Assembly (NCBI RefSeq): GCF_900107855.1
Contig: NZ_FNRJ01000008.1
Coordinates: 92,925 to 156,924 of the forward strand
Direction: 5' to 3'
DNA length: 64,000 bases
Source: Marinobacterium iners DSM 11526
GTDB lineage: Bacteria; Pseudomonadota; Gammaproteobacteria; Pseudomonadales; Balneatricaceae
Below, one piece after another: positions 17,261 to 26,592 of this stretch. The notes under the pieces were generated by a model. That model ran no database searches, was not told where the DNA came from, and was given only the letters and a program-made list of their open reading frames with translations. A program made the translations under genes and the position numbers. The number at the start of each line of letters is the position of its first letter. The stretch's first letter is position 1.

Positions 17261-18922
17261 TTAGTTGGCAACCTGAACCCTGTTGCGACCGGATGATTTG
17301 GCTGCGTAAAGCGCATTATCTGCGCGGTGTATAAGGGTTTCGACGCGCATGTTGAGGTGTGGCCTGTTTGAGGCCACGCCAAGACTGATGCTGACATGTC
17401 CTGTCGGCCCGTGAGCGTGTGGAATCCTCACCCCTGCCACAGCAGCCCTTAATTGCTCGGCGAGCTGTTTCGCGTGGGAAAGATCCAGCCCCGGCAAAAG
17501 AACGATGAACTCTTCGCCCCCGTAACGCGCAATCATGTCACCGCTGCGCTTCAGCTGATCTGACATCACTTGTGCCACCTGACGCAGGCAATCATCACCC
17601 GCCTGGTGCCCATAAGTATCGTTAAAGCGCTTGAAAACATCGACATCAGCCATCACGATGGCCAGCCTAGTGCCGTCGCGTAATGCCCGTCGCCACTCAT
17701 GTTCAAGCTGTTGATCGAATGAGCGACGGTTGGGTATGCCGGTCAGGGCATCGGTTGTACTCAAACGCTCCAACTCGGCATTCATCTTTTGCAAATGCAT
17801 GTTCGCCTGCTCCAGCTGCTGCTCTGCCTGGCGACGAGCATCGACGAAAACCGCAAAGCTGGCCCCCATCGTGCTGATTTCATCACTGCCTGATTCAGGA
17901 ACAGGCACCTGCTTACCCTGCAGATGTGCCTGCATTGCAGCATTGAGACGATTTATCCGGAGTACGATATGGCGCCGGATATACATAATGGCACCGAACG
18001 TTATGGCGAGCAGAGTCAATGATGCCAGCAACAGTCCAAACAACGAACTGCGAATCAGCTTCTGGTGGTCTGTAATGGCCTGTTGAGCCGACGCTTTCAG
18101 CTGCAGATGGTAGCTGAAACTTGCCCCTGTCAGCTTTTGGGCCAGTACCCGGGTTTCCCGCGCCGTTGCCAAACTTGCCCGCGACGCCTTCAATAACGGT
18201 CCTCGGCTCCTGAACGCTTCAGGCAATACTTCGGTAAGCTGACGGCGCAACTCGAGCAGTTCTTCATCTTCAAGTGGCAATAATGCCAGTTTCTGTAACG
18301 CTTGCTCACAAGCGCGTTCCAGTTGTGCTACATGCCCCGGACGTTCAGCACTCAATGCTGACGAAGCGGCAACCAGTGCGGTCAGCGCATGACTGATAAA
18401 ACGCTGCTGGTCAGGAGACTGCGCACCGAAGTCACTCAGCGGTAACCGTTGCTGTAATATGAATAGTGTGTCGATTAACTGAAGATGCTCGGTTTGTAGT
18501 TGTTTTTCCAGTTCAAGGCGCTGATCCAGCTGCCCCAGGCTCAGGAAAAACGGCTCCTGCCAACGATCAAGCTCTCTGTTTGCTGCCCTATCGGCATCGG
18601 CTGACGACGACAACTGCTGCAGTCGGTCACGTGCAGAGCGGTAAAGGCCAGCCAGATTCTCTGTCCGCTGACTGCCCGCACTGATGGAGCGACGGCTACC
18701 CACCATCATTTCAAACACTTCAGCAGCAATGATCTCTGCATCTCGGGTAAGTTCAGCGGCCGCCATGGCACGGCCAAACTCACGATCTGCCAGGTTACTG
18801 AACCCCTGGTATTGCTGGAACATCACATAACCAACAGCTGATACAGCCATCAGATACAATCCGAAAATTGTACCGATGATCAGTGTCAGTCGAGTACCTA
18901 TGCTTGTGTGCGGTTGTTGCAT
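17261..18922 (-). CDS. Membrane diguanylate cyclase with a large periplasmic sensor
   Basis: 553 residues: one transmembrane helix near residues 10-32, an about 290-residue helical extracytoplasmic region, a second helix (LFGLLLASLTLLAITFGAIM), a HAMP-like linker with coiled coil, and a C-terminal GGDEF domain with active site ARYGGEEF and the product-inhibition site RxxD five residues before it. It should synthesise c-di-GMP. ATG 18922 avoids overlapping the upstream binding-protein gene; a longer frame to 18979 exists. The neighbouring binding protein ends 14 bp upstream, so the two are probably cotranscribed and may form a sensing pair. Confidence 0.9.
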   Translation of the reverse strand: MQQPHTSIGTRLTLIIGTIFGLYLMAVSAVGYVMFQQYQGFSNLADREFGRAMAAAELTRDAEIIAAEVFEMMVGSRRSISAGSQRTENLAGLYRSARDRLQQLSSSADADRAANRELDRWQEPFFLSLGQLDQRLELEKQLQTEHLQLIDTLFILQQRLPLSDFGAQSPDQQRFISHALTALVAASSALSAERPGHVAQLERACEQALQKLALLPLEDEELLELRRQLTEVLPEAFRSRGPLLKASRASLATARETRVLAQKLTGASFSYHLQLKASAQQAITDHQKLIRSSLFGLLLASLTLLAITFGAIMYIRRHIVLRINRLNAAMQAHLQGKQVPVPESGSDEISTMGASFAVFVDARRQAEQQLEQANMHLQKMNAELERLSTTDALTGIPNRRSFDQQLEHEWRRALRDGTRLAIVMADVDVFKRFNDTYGHQAGDDCLRQVAQVMSDQLKRSGDMIARYGGEEFIVLLPGLDLSHAKQLAEQLRAAVAGVRIPHAHGPTGHVSISLGVASNRPHLNMRVETLIHRADNALYAAKSSGRNRVQVAN

Positions 18923-18936
18923 AACGGCGCTGGAGC

Positions 18937-19953
18937 TCACAGAAACAGGGGAGCAAACAACAAGCCACCACGCGACCAAGGCTTGTTCACTCCCTGCTCC
19001 ATCCCGATAGCTGTATCAGGACCATAGTGACGCTGGTAGATTTCACTGTAGTTACCAACACTGGCTATCACCTTGCGCGCCCAGTCATTTGGCAACCCCA
19101 ACTGGCTTGCCAGATCACCTTGCTGCCCCAGCAGATTAAGAATTTCTTGATCCTCCGTGCTGTTCAAGACCTGATCAAGGTTGCTTTGGGTTATGCCCTT
19201 TTGATCGGCCAGAATGGTGGCGTTGACCACGGAACGGATAACACGCTCCCAGCGGGTTTCATCGTTCCGCACCATTGGGCCTATAGGTTCACGAGACAGT
19301 GTTTCAGGCAGGATAATATAGTGTGCCGGGTTGTCCGCACGGTTGGCGCGGTTGGTTGCCAGGTTCATTCGATCGGCGCTGTACGCGTCGCAATGACCTC
19401 GAAAGAAGCTGTCGCCATTGGAAAACTGAACTTGCGCGTCAATACCTTGCTGTTCGAGTGCATTAACAAGGTTTTTGTGAGTTGATGTGTTTTCAGTCAC
19501 GCAGACCGTTTTGCCCTGCAGGTCTGACAGCATTGAAATGCCACTGTTGGCACGGACCATTACGCCCTGGCTGTCAAAGAGATATACCGCCGGGAACACA
19601 ACCTGATAGCGGTTTTCTCGACCCAATGTCCAGGTCGTGCTGTACATCACCACATCCGTCTGGCGCTGCTGCAGAGTGGTAAACCGTGTCGTGGCATCAA
19701 CTTCCACATACTGCACCCGTTCGGGATCACCGAACAGCGCAGCCGCCGTGGCGCGGCAAAAATCAACATAAAAACCTTTCCAGGTTCCATCCGTGTCGAT
19801 GGCACTGCGACCGGGGTCATCCGGAAAAACACCACAGCGAATATCACCATGACGCATGACTTCATCCAACGTATCGGCATGCACCGATGACAGAAGCATG
19901 ACATTCATGGCCATCACGATCAGATAACAACAAAACCGGCGAAGAATCGGCAT
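18937..19953 (-). CDS. Periplasmic amino-acid-binding protein (AapJ-like), no transporter beside it
   Basis: 338 residues with a signal peptide ending near VHADTL and a type II periplasmic binding fold: DIRCGVFPDDPGRSAIDTDGTWKGFYVDFCRATAAA..., QTDVVMYSTTWTLGRE and DSQGVMVRANSGI are typical of the general L-amino-acid (AapJ) group. No ABC permease or ATPase is adjacent. Instead a membrane diguanylate cyclase follows, which suggests the protein serves as a ligand sensor for it. That link is inference. Confidence 0.85.
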   Translation of the reverse strand: MPILRRFCCYLIVMAMNVMLLSSVHADTLDEVMRHGDIRCGVFPDDPGRSAIDTDGTWKGFYVDFCRATAAALFGDPERVQYVEVDATTRFTTLQQRQTDVVMYSTTWTLGRENRYQVVFPAVYLFDSQGVMVRANSGISMLSDLQGKTVCVTENTSTHKNLVNALEQQGIDAQVQFSNGDSFFRGHCDAYSADRMNLATNRANRADNPAHYIILPETLSREPIGPMVRNDETRWERVIRSVVNATILADQKGITQSNLDQVLNSTEDQEILNLLGQQGDLASQLGLPNDWARKVIASVGNYSEIYQRHYGPDTAIGMEQGVNKPWSRGGLLFAPLFL

Positions 19954-20046
19954 ACATGAACCCTTGGCGTTTGGCGCATAACAGCGATGCAGGTCATTCT
20001 ACCTGCAGAGTTCAGCAGCACCAGCAAAAGTGTCACCGCCGTTCGT

Positions 20047-20679
20047 CTACAGGGGCTCCAGTGACCGCAACTGCCTGTCATGCAGTCGGTTCATCAGCAC
20101 CAACGCCAGTATTGCGCCAGCCAACGCCCAAGCCATATCGGACTGGGTATCCCAGACATAGCCCTGAGTACCGAGAAACGCCTCGGCACCCTCCTCCGAG
20201 ATCAGGGCTACCCACCACTCGATCAACTCGTAGAACGCACTGAACGCCAGACAAAAGCACACGATAAAAAAGTTACGCCATGCCGCTGACGGGATCACCT
20301 TCAGCCGGATCAACAGCTCACGTGCAATCATTGCCGGCACTAGGCCCTGCACCAGATGGCCCACCTTGTCATAGTTATTCCGTTGCCAGTCGAACATTTC
20401 TCTGAGCAGGTCGAAGAGCGGCACCTTGGCATAGGTGTAGTGAGCACCGACCATAAGAATGATGCAATGAATCAGGATCAGTACATACAGTAACGGCGTC
20501 AACGGAAACAATCGACGTGTCGACAACAGTACGGCCGCTCCAATCATCGCCGGAGCAGCTTCCAACAGCCAGGTAACGCGGTCAGCTGGCTCCCAGGCCG
20601 ACCAAACCAATACCGGCAAAAACACCAGCCCCCAAGCCATAGAGCTAAGGGTACCGGGCAACTGGCGAGTATCTGACAT
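20047..20679 (-). CDS. yjdF: YjdF-like inner-membrane protein (DUF2238)
   Basis: 210 residues with about six hydrophobic helices and the family's characteristic segment FDWQRNNYDKVGHLVQGLVPAM, then SAFYELIEWWVALISEEGAEAFLGTQGYVWDTQSDM. The paired His, Glu and Asp residues in membrane segments suggest metal or proton handling, but the function is unknown. AAGGAG precedes the ATG. No operon partner is clear. Confidence 0.85.
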   Translation of the reverse strand: MSDTRQLPGTLSSMAWGLVFLPVLVWSAWEPADRVTWLLEAAPAMIGAAVLLSTRRLFPLTPLLYVLILIHCIILMVGAHYTYAKVPLFDLLREMFDWQRNNYDKVGHLVQGLVPAMIARELLIRLKVIPSAAWRNFFIVCFCLAFSAFYELIEWWVALISEEGAEAFLGTQGYVWDTQSDMAWALAGAILALVLMNRLHDRQLRSLEPL

Positions 20680-20751
20680 GCAGAACTCCTTATTCAGCCA
20701 TATTCACACCACTATGTACCCAGCAGGATCAACTGATGTAGGCTGCATATA

Positions 20752-22251
20752 TCAATGACCGATTCCGAGACGGCGCCGTTCCATTCTGCGCAGAAATTCT
20801 TCCATGATCATGCGATAGAGGCTGTCCTTGAGATAGAGGTCCTCTACCCCGGAATCGATACTGGGATTATCGTTCACTTCGATCACCACCACCTTATCAC
20901 CGGACTGTTTCAGGTCTACCCCATACAGACCATCACCTATCAGTTTGGTTGCCTTGAGCGCAGCCCTAACCACCTTCGCCGGCGCCTCATGTACCGGCAG
21001 GGTCTCGAAACCACCCGATTCGGCCTGGCCGCTGCTGTGGTTATAGATCTGCCAGTGACCACGGGTCATCAGGTACTTGCAGGCATAGAGTGGCCTGTTG
21101 TTGAGAATGCCGATACGCCAGTCGTATTCCGTGTACATGTATTCCTGTACCAGCACAATGGCCGACTGTTTGAAATACTCATCGGCCTGACGCAGCAACT
21201 CCCCCGGTGAACTGACTTTGACCACTCCCTTTGAAAAAGCCCCATCGGGGATCTTCAGCACCCGCGGATAGGTCAGAGACTCGGCCAGTGCCTGCACCTC
21301 CTTTTTACTGTCCTTGAACAGGAAGTGGGTCTCCGGCATCGCAACGCCATTGGTGGCCAGCAAGTCTGACAGATACACCTTGTTGCAGCAGCGCAGAATC
21401 GAAGTGGGGTCATCAAATACCACCAGCCCTTCATGTTCGGCCTTTTTGGCAAAGCGATAGGTGTGGTTGCTGATTGAAGTGGTTTCACGGATGAACAGGC
21501 CATCATATTCAGCCAAATGGCTGAAATCTTTCTTGCCGATCAGGCTGACATCGATGCCCAACTGACGCCCGGCACGGATGAAACGTTTGATCGCCATGGG
21601 ATCGGAAGGTGGCAGCACCTCTTCACGATCCACCAGAATCGCCAGATCATACCGGTATTTGCGACGTGCCGTGGGCTTGCGCCACAGTTTGCGACTGAAC
21701 GTATCGATGGCAGTGGCAAACAGATCCTCTTCAGCACTGTTAAGCTGTTTCAGACTACCCGCCTTCAATGTTTCGATCTGCCAGCTTTCCCCCTTGCGGA
21801 AGGTCAGATGCAGGATGGGGCAAGGAAAATGTTCGAAAATCTGCCGCGCCAGATCCTGCAAGGGGGCAAACAGGGTCTGCCCGAAGCAGATGGTCACTTC
21901 CAGCTGTCGATCAGCTTCCAGTTGCTGACGCAGCAGCGCATCTTTACTGACCAGCTTGCCCAGCAGCTCGTTCAGATTCTTCATGTTCAGGCCGTAGACA
22001 GACTTGCGCCCCAAGTCATTAATGGTCTGAATCGATGGAATCACTTTGTGGCCGCGCGCTTCAGCCAGCAGCGAGGTGTAGTAGCCGTAACTCAGATAGC
22101 GATAGTTGCGGCACAGGTTGATGATCTGAACCGGTGTGCGGTCCTTTCGACTGCCTTGCGCCAGGTACTCATGGGCACTCATCAACTGCTCGGCGGGATA
22201 GAACGCCTGCCAGTCCTCTTTTTTGTCTACAACAATTTTCAGTTTGGTCAT
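20752..22251 (-). CDS. RimK-like ATP-grasp ligase with N-terminal extension
   Basis: 499 residues. The C-terminal 290 residues are an ATP-grasp fold of the RimK/glutathione-synthetase type: DYDGLFIRETTSI, VLKIPDGAFSKGVVKV (ATP loop), VLVQEYMYTEYDWRIGIL and the metal-binding VVIEVNDNPSIDSG. Such enzymes join an amino acid or peptide carboxylate to an amine through an acyl-phosphate. The N-terminal 200 residues form a separate domain often found in this RimK subgroup. AGGGA lies six bases before the ATG. It is divergent from a GNAT/C39-peptidase fusion, a partnership that suggests a peptide-modifying system. The substrate is unknown. Confidence 0.87.
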   Translation of the reverse strand: MTKLKIVVDKKEDWQAFYPAEQLMSAHEYLAQGSRKDRTPVQIINLCRNYRYLSYGYYTSLLAEARGHKVIPSIQTINDLGRKSVYGLNMKNLNELLGKLVSKDALLRQQLEADRQLEVTICFGQTLFAPLQDLARQIFEHFPCPILHLTFRKGESWQIETLKAGSLKQLNSAEEDLFATAIDTFSRKLWRKPTARRKYRYDLAILVDREEVLPPSDPMAIKRFIRAGRQLGIDVSLIGKKDFSHLAEYDGLFIRETTSISNHTYRFAKKAEHEGLVVFDDPTSILRCCNKVYLSDLLATNGVAMPETHFLFKDSKKEVQALAESLTYPRVLKIPDGAFSKGVVKVSSPGELLRQADEYFKQSAIVLVQEYMYTEYDWRIGILNNRPLYACKYLMTRGHWQIYNHSSGQAESGGFETLPVHEAPAKVVRAALKATKLIGDGLYGVDLKQSGDKVVVIEVNDNPSIDSGVEDLYLKDSLYRMIMEEFLRRMERRRLGIGH

Positions 22252-22397
22252 GGTATTCCCTGCACGTAAACCTGAGTGTCACTATGGAATGCATTGTCCG
22301 GTTGCGCAATCAGGGACAAATAATATTTCTGCTTGCCACTGGCTCTACAGGCAGCTCCAGCAGTAGGCTAGAGGCATTCCCTTGAGTGGTAAGAGCC

Positions 22398-23516
22398 ATG
22401 TCAGACAGTGTTCAGTTACGCCCAGCCAGCCTGCAGGATCTGCCGGCACTGGTTGCGCTGGAAAACCAGACCTTCAGCGAAGATCGCATCAGCCGACGTC
22501 AGTTTCGCTGGATGCTCAAGCGCGGTCACTGTGCTCTGATTACCGCCAGTACTGAAACGATTGGCCTTGTGGGATATGTGCTGGTCCTGTTTCACCGTGG
22601 CACCTCGCTCGGACGTATTTATTCGCTGGCTGTAGACGATCGCATGCGTGGGCAGGGTATCGCCCGTCAGCTGATGCAGGCGGCGGAGCAGGCCGCACTG
22701 GAGCATGACTGTCTTGCCTTGCGGTTGGAGGTGCGTACCGACAATGCCAGTGCCATCCAGTTGTATGAAAAGCTGGGCTACCGCCAGTTTGGACTGTATG
22801 AAGACTATTACGAGGATCACGCCCCTGCGCTCCGGCTCCAGAAGCGCCTACTGGCCCTGACTACCCGCTCACCGGGGATGGTACCCTGGTATGGCCAGAC
22901 CCTGCCCTTTACCTGCGGCCCGGCCTCGTTGTTGATGGCAATGAAGGCTCTCGACCCGGCCATCGTAATGGACCGACGTCAGGAGCTTCAGATTTGGCGC
23001 GAAGCCACGTCCATTTTCATGACAACCGGTCACGGCGGCTGCGGCCCTCGAGGGCTGGCACTGGCGGCCTGGCGACGTGGCTTCGGAGCGGAACTGTATA
23101 TCAACCGCGAAGGCCCCCTGTTCATTCACGGGGTCCGAACCGAACTGAAAAAGGAAGTCCTTGAGCTGGTGCATCAGGACTTCAAACAGCAAACCGAAAC
23201 GGCTGGCATCATCGAGCATGCAGAAGAGGTCAGCCTGGAGGCCATCGAGCAGGCACTGTCAGCCGGTCGTTTTGTTCTGATGCTGATCAGCAGCTGGCGT
23301 TTCAGTCGGCAAAAGAGCCCGCACTGGGTGGTGCTGACCGGCATCGACAACCACTATGTGTATCTGCATGATCCGGAAGTGGATGAAGAGGATGACAAAA
23401 CGCGGCTGGATATCCAGAACGTGCCGGTGCCCCGCAATCATTTCTGGCGCATGGCGCGCTTTGGCAAGGAAGGGCTGCGAACGGCGGTAATCATTTCAAA
23501 ACAGGCCACGGGGTGA
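22398..23516 (+). CDS. GNAT acetyltransferase fused to a C39-like cysteine peptidase domain
   Basis: 372 residues. Residues 1-150 are a RimI-like GNAT domain (LAVDDRMRGQGIARQLM is the acetyl-CoA loop; NASAIQLYEKLGYRQFG the last strand). Residues about 160-370 form a papain-like C39 domain: catalytic Cys in FTCGPASLLMAM, His in SPHWVVLTGID and Asp in HDPE. C39 peptidases usually cut double-Gly leaders, but here there is no transporter, so it may act on a cytoplasmic peptide. ATG 22398 was preferred to a GTG four codons earlier; the ribosome site is weak. It is divergent from the RimK-like gene, which suggests a joint function. Confidence 0.85.
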   Translation: MSDSVQLRPASLQDLPALVALENQTFSEDRISRRQFRWMLKRGHCALITASTETIGLVGYVLVLFHRGTSLGRIYSLAVDDRMRGQGIARQLMQAAEQAALEHDCLALRLEVRTDNASAIQLYEKLGYRQFGLYEDYYEDHAPALRLQKRLLALTTRSPGMVPWYGQTLPFTCGPASLLMAMKALDPAIVMDRRQELQIWREATSIFMTTGHGGCGPRGLALAAWRRGFGAELYINREGPLFIHGVRTELKKEVLELVHQDFKQQTETAGIIEHAEEVSLEAIEQALSAGRFVLMLISSWRFSRQKSPHWVVLTGIDNHYVYLHDPEVDEEDDKTRLDIQNVPVPRNHFWRMARFGKEGLRTAVIISKQATG

Positions 23517-23519
23517 GAC

Positions 23520-24476
23520 TCAGTCCGTATCGGCGATCACCAGCGCGTTACGATTGCGATGCTTGGCCTCATAGAGGGAGCGATCGACTCGTTCAACAAA
23601 GGCTTCAAGGGTTTCAATCGCACCGGGCAGGCAACTGCCCAAACCACAACTGAAGGTCAACTGCTCGGAAATCGGGGAGTCACTGTGCGCAATACCTGCC
23701 TTGGCCAGCTGCTCATAACAGCGCTGTATCACTCTCTGCGCCGCCACACGGTCAGTCTGCGGCAGAACCAGGACAAATTCCTCGCCTCCAAAGCGAGCCA
23801 GAAAATCACCACTGCGAATGGCAGCCTGTAACAGCTGCGCCACCTGCTTCAGGCACTCATCTCCCTGAAGATGACCATAGCAGTCATTGTATTGCTTGAA
23901 GTAATCGATATCGAAAATTGCCAATGACAGCGGCTGGTTGTGACGCTGTGCCCGTTCCCATTCCTGTTCCAGAATCTGATCCAGATGGCGACGATTGGCC
24001 ACGCCGGTAAGACCGTCGCGCAGTGAGAGCTCTTCCAGTTCTTTCTGCAGGCGCAGCAATTCCTGTTCGGTGCGCTTGCGTTCACTGATATCGAACATGA
24101 AACCGACAAGGGCTTCTACTTCTCCGGCTTCGTCGCGCACCACATGCACCACATCACGAATCCAGACATAATCACCCGAGGCTGTCAGAGCCCGGTAGTC
24201 CGCCTCATGGTCAACGCCACTTTGCGACTGTGATACACAGAAGTTGACCACCCATTCACGATCATCCGGATGCATCCGTGTTGCCCAGTCGTCAACGCTG
24301 ACCCAGCTTTCCTGACTCCAGCCCAGCAGAGGCTCTATTTGAGGGCCGATATAGGCAAACTGCAGGGTTTTCCAGTCGATTTTCCAGGGGATTGCCCGAG
24401 TTGATTCCAGTAGAGTCTTGTAGATACTGGCGTCCGTTTCCAGCGCCTGGCCAGCTGAGTCATCCGCTACTGACAT
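23520..24476 (-). CDS. PAS-GGDEF diguanylate cyclase (soluble)
   Basis: 318 residues: a PAS domain with PAC motif (about 25-145; VGFMFDISERKRTEQ ends it) joined by a coiled coil to a GGDEF domain with active site ARFGGEEF and the inhibitory RSGD motif five residues upstream. There is no membrane helix. It should make c-di-GMP in response to an unknown cytosolic signal. ATG 24476 follows GGAG by seven bases, better than a TTG four codons earlier. It converges with the GNAT/C39 gene, three bases apart, and starts 48 bp after sfsA on the same strand. Confidence 0.9.
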   Translation of the reverse strand: MSVADDSAGQALETDASIYKTLLESTRAIPWKIDWKTLQFAYIGPQIEPLLGWSQESWVSVDDWATRMHPDDREWVVNFCVSQSQSGVDHEADYRALTASGDYVWIRDVVHVVRDEAGEVEALVGFMFDISERKRTEQELLRLQKELEELSLRDGLTGVANRRHLDQILEQEWERAQRHNQPLSLAIFDIDYFKQYNDCYGHLQGDECLKQVAQLLQAAIRSGDFLARFGGEEFVLVLPQTDRVAAQRVIQRCYEQLAKAGIAHSDSPISEQLTFSCGLGSCLPGAIETLEAFVERVDRSLYEAKHRNRNALVIADTD

Positions 24477-24524
24477 GGCAATCTCCAACAGAATTCAGGT
24501 TTCATCACGATAATCGACTCTACC

Positions 24525-25247
24525 TTATACCTGCAACGGTAGTGAGTGTTCCAGTATAAAGGTCTCGGCTGACAGGCTGACGCGCCAGACCAGCACTTCA
24601 ACCCCCCGCGAGATCGCCGTGCGCAGCAGTTCTCCATAGCGACCATCGATCTCGTCCGCCGGCCGGGCCACTACAGCCCCTGTGTGCTGCACGCAGAAAA
24701 ACAGCACGGCTCTATGGCCCTGCGCCACGACTTGCATCAGCGTTAGCAGGTGTTTCTGGCCACGCTCGGTGACTGAGTCGGGAAAAGCGATGATGCCATC
24801 ATCGGGATCATCAGGCCCCGGCCCCAGGGTGACATTTTTCACCTCAATAAAGGTATGCGGTTGCTTGCGCTCTCCCAGCGCCAGATCGAAGCGGCTGTCA
24901 CCGAAGGTCACTTCTCGCTCAACACCGGTCAGCGGCGACAACTCGGGAATCCGACCTGCACGCACAGCCTCTTCCACCAATCCATTGGTGCGGCTGGTAT
25001 TCACGCCCGCCCAGTGACCGTGCGCGACCTGCAGCGCCTCCAGCGTGTGGCGATACTTGCGCTTGAGGTTGCCGCTGTCGGAAATCAGTGCAAGCTGCTC
25101 GACTCCCGGCAACACGCAATTTTTCATTGAGCCGGTATTGGGGCAGTGTACCGTCATTTCACTGCCATCGGCACGGCGCACATCCGCCAGAAAACGCTTG
25201 TAGCGGCGCAGTAGAGTCACGGCTTCAAGCGGGGGGTCAAACTTCAT
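24525..25247 (-). CDS. sfsA: SfsA family DNA/RNA-binding nuclease-like protein
   Basis: 240 residues with the SfsA signatures: an N-terminal OB-like fold (RRYKRFLADVRRADG), VHCPNTGSMKNC, and a C-terminal nuclease-like core FIEVKNVTLG with the acidic/Lys residues of the PD-(D/E)XK class. SfsA is linked to sugar fermentation in E. coli, but its role is unclear. It starts within the end of qhpG (11-base overlap), so it is cotranscribed with the QHNDH maturation genes, probably by accident of position. Confidence 0.92.
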   Translation of the reverse strand: MKFDPPLEAVTLLRRYKRFLADVRRADGSEMTVHCPNTGSMKNCVLPGVEQLALISDSGNLKRKYRHTLEALQVAHGHWAGVNTSRTNGLVEEAVRAGRIPELSPLTGVEREVTFGDSRFDLALGERKQPHTFIEVKNVTLGPGPDDPDDGIIAFPDSVTERGQKHLLTLMQVVAQGHRAVLFFCVQHTGAVVARPADEIDGRYGELLRTAISRGVEVLVWRVSLSAETFILEHSLPLQV

Positions 25248-26592
25248 GTTCACCCTGTCCTTTCGGGTCGTCAACCCAGCCCTGCTGCTGCATCCACAGC
25301 GCCAAGCGCTCGCCCATCACAGGGCCTTGAGTGTGTGACAACTGCTCGGCAGGCGTCAGATCGGGCCGCGCCCTTACCTGCTCAAGCAGCGGGGCGAGCT
25401 CCAGCCCATTGAGATGCCAGATGCCCAAAGGTTGGTCGGGGGTAATCACCACCTGCGCTTCACGAATCAGCCCATCCTGCACCACAGGCCGCACGCCAGT
25501 GCTGACCTGATCGGGCATCACGTCCAGATGCAGCGGGACCTGATCCGGCCATTGGCTGCGTCCCTGCCAGAACGGGTTGGTCGGCCACTGGGATTCCTGC
25601 GCATAAAAGTCACGTCCTATGCGCGCAAAACGGTAAAAAAGCCCTTCAATCCGGGCCTCATGGAACTGCTTGGCAAGACCTGCCCGCTCCGGGTGATTAA
25701 TCAGCGTGTTGATCACTGCCGGGGCCTGCAAGGCCGATGACAGTGCCTGAAAAATGCCGTTGCCCGAGAGCGGGTCCACCGCCATTGCGGCATCGCCCAC
25801 TCGAATCCAGTTATTACCAACACTGTGCTCACACAAAACCGGTGTACTGGTACGCGCATAGACTTCGCCAGCCGGTTCGGCGCCGGCCATAAAAGGCTGA
25901 GCCTGCTCAAGCTTACTCAGGCGCGCCTGACACCAGTCGCCCAGTTCTCGCTTGGGCGGCAGGTCGGCACTGGCCACATCCAGTGTCAGCTGCAGGTAGC
26001 GGCGCCCATCGGCTCGCAGGGCCATCCAGGCCCATCCATCGGCAAAGCTTTGTACCGCCGAACAGGGTGTATCCGCCGGCCCCTGCCAATACTGCAGCAA
26101 GGATACGGTCTGCGATCCTTTCACGCGGGGCACGCCGGCTGCCGGGGCCGCTCGCCCGCGGGCTTCTACCAGAAAATCGCCCTGCAACTGCAGCTGTTCT
26201 CCACTGACCAGACTGACTTCGGCCACATGCCCGGTTGCATCGGGCTGAATGCCGGTGACACGCCCCTGAATCACGTGGGTGCCCTGCGCCTTCAGATCAT
26301 CCAGCAGTGCCAGATCGAAGGCTTGACGCGGAATCAGACGCTCGGTATTGGCGGCACTGGTGATACCGTTCCAGGTTACCCGCCGCGGTGAAGGTTCAGC
26401 CATCTGCTCCAGTGCCAGATTAAATCCGGCACCCTGCAGCCCCTGCACCACACGATCGGAGATACCCTCAACCGCATCAAAGGGGCGCGGCTCGCTCACC
26501 AGCGTGACCGAGTAGCCCAATCTGACAAGACCGATCGCAACCGCACCCCCTGCAGGACCACCGCCCAACACCAGCACCTGTGACTTATTCAT
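25237..26592 (-). CDS. qhpG: Flavin-dependent monooxygenase QhpG (tryptophan dihydroxylation for CTQ)
   Basis: 451 residues. An N-terminal FAD-binding Rossmann motif GGGPAGGAVAIGLVRLGY is followed by a p-hydroxybenzoate-hydroxylase/halogenase-like fold with VGDAAMAVDPLSGNGIFQAL (FAD ribityl site). In QHNDH biogenesis QhpG adds the oxygen atoms to the tryptophan of the cross-linked gamma peptide. ATG 26592 follows AGGAG by six bases and overlaps the end of qhpE by eight bases. Only one copy exists here, so it must serve both gamma subunits if copy 1 is functional and no other copy lies elsewhere. Confidence 0.92.
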   Translation of the reverse strand: MNKSQVLVLGGGPAGGAVAIGLVRLGYSVTLVSEPRPFDAVEGISDRVVQGLQGAGFNLALEQMAEPSPRRVTWNGITSAANTERLIPRQAFDLALLDDLKAQGTHVIQGRVTGIQPDATGHVAEVSLVSGEQLQLQGDFLVEARGRAAPAAGVPRVKGSQTVSLLQYWQGPADTPCSAVQSFADGWAWMALRADGRRYLQLTLDVASADLPPKRELGDWCQARLSKLEQAQPFMAGAEPAGEVYARTSTPVLCEHSVGNNWIRVGDAAMAVDPLSGNGIFQALSSALQAPAVINTLINHPERAGLAKQFHEARIEGLFYRFARIGRDFYAQESQWPTNPFWQGRSQWPDQVPLHLDVMPDQVSTGVRPVVQDGLIREAQVVITPDQPLGIWHLNGLELAPLLEQVRARPDLTPAEQLSHTQGPVMGERLALWMQQQGWVDDPKGQGEHEV

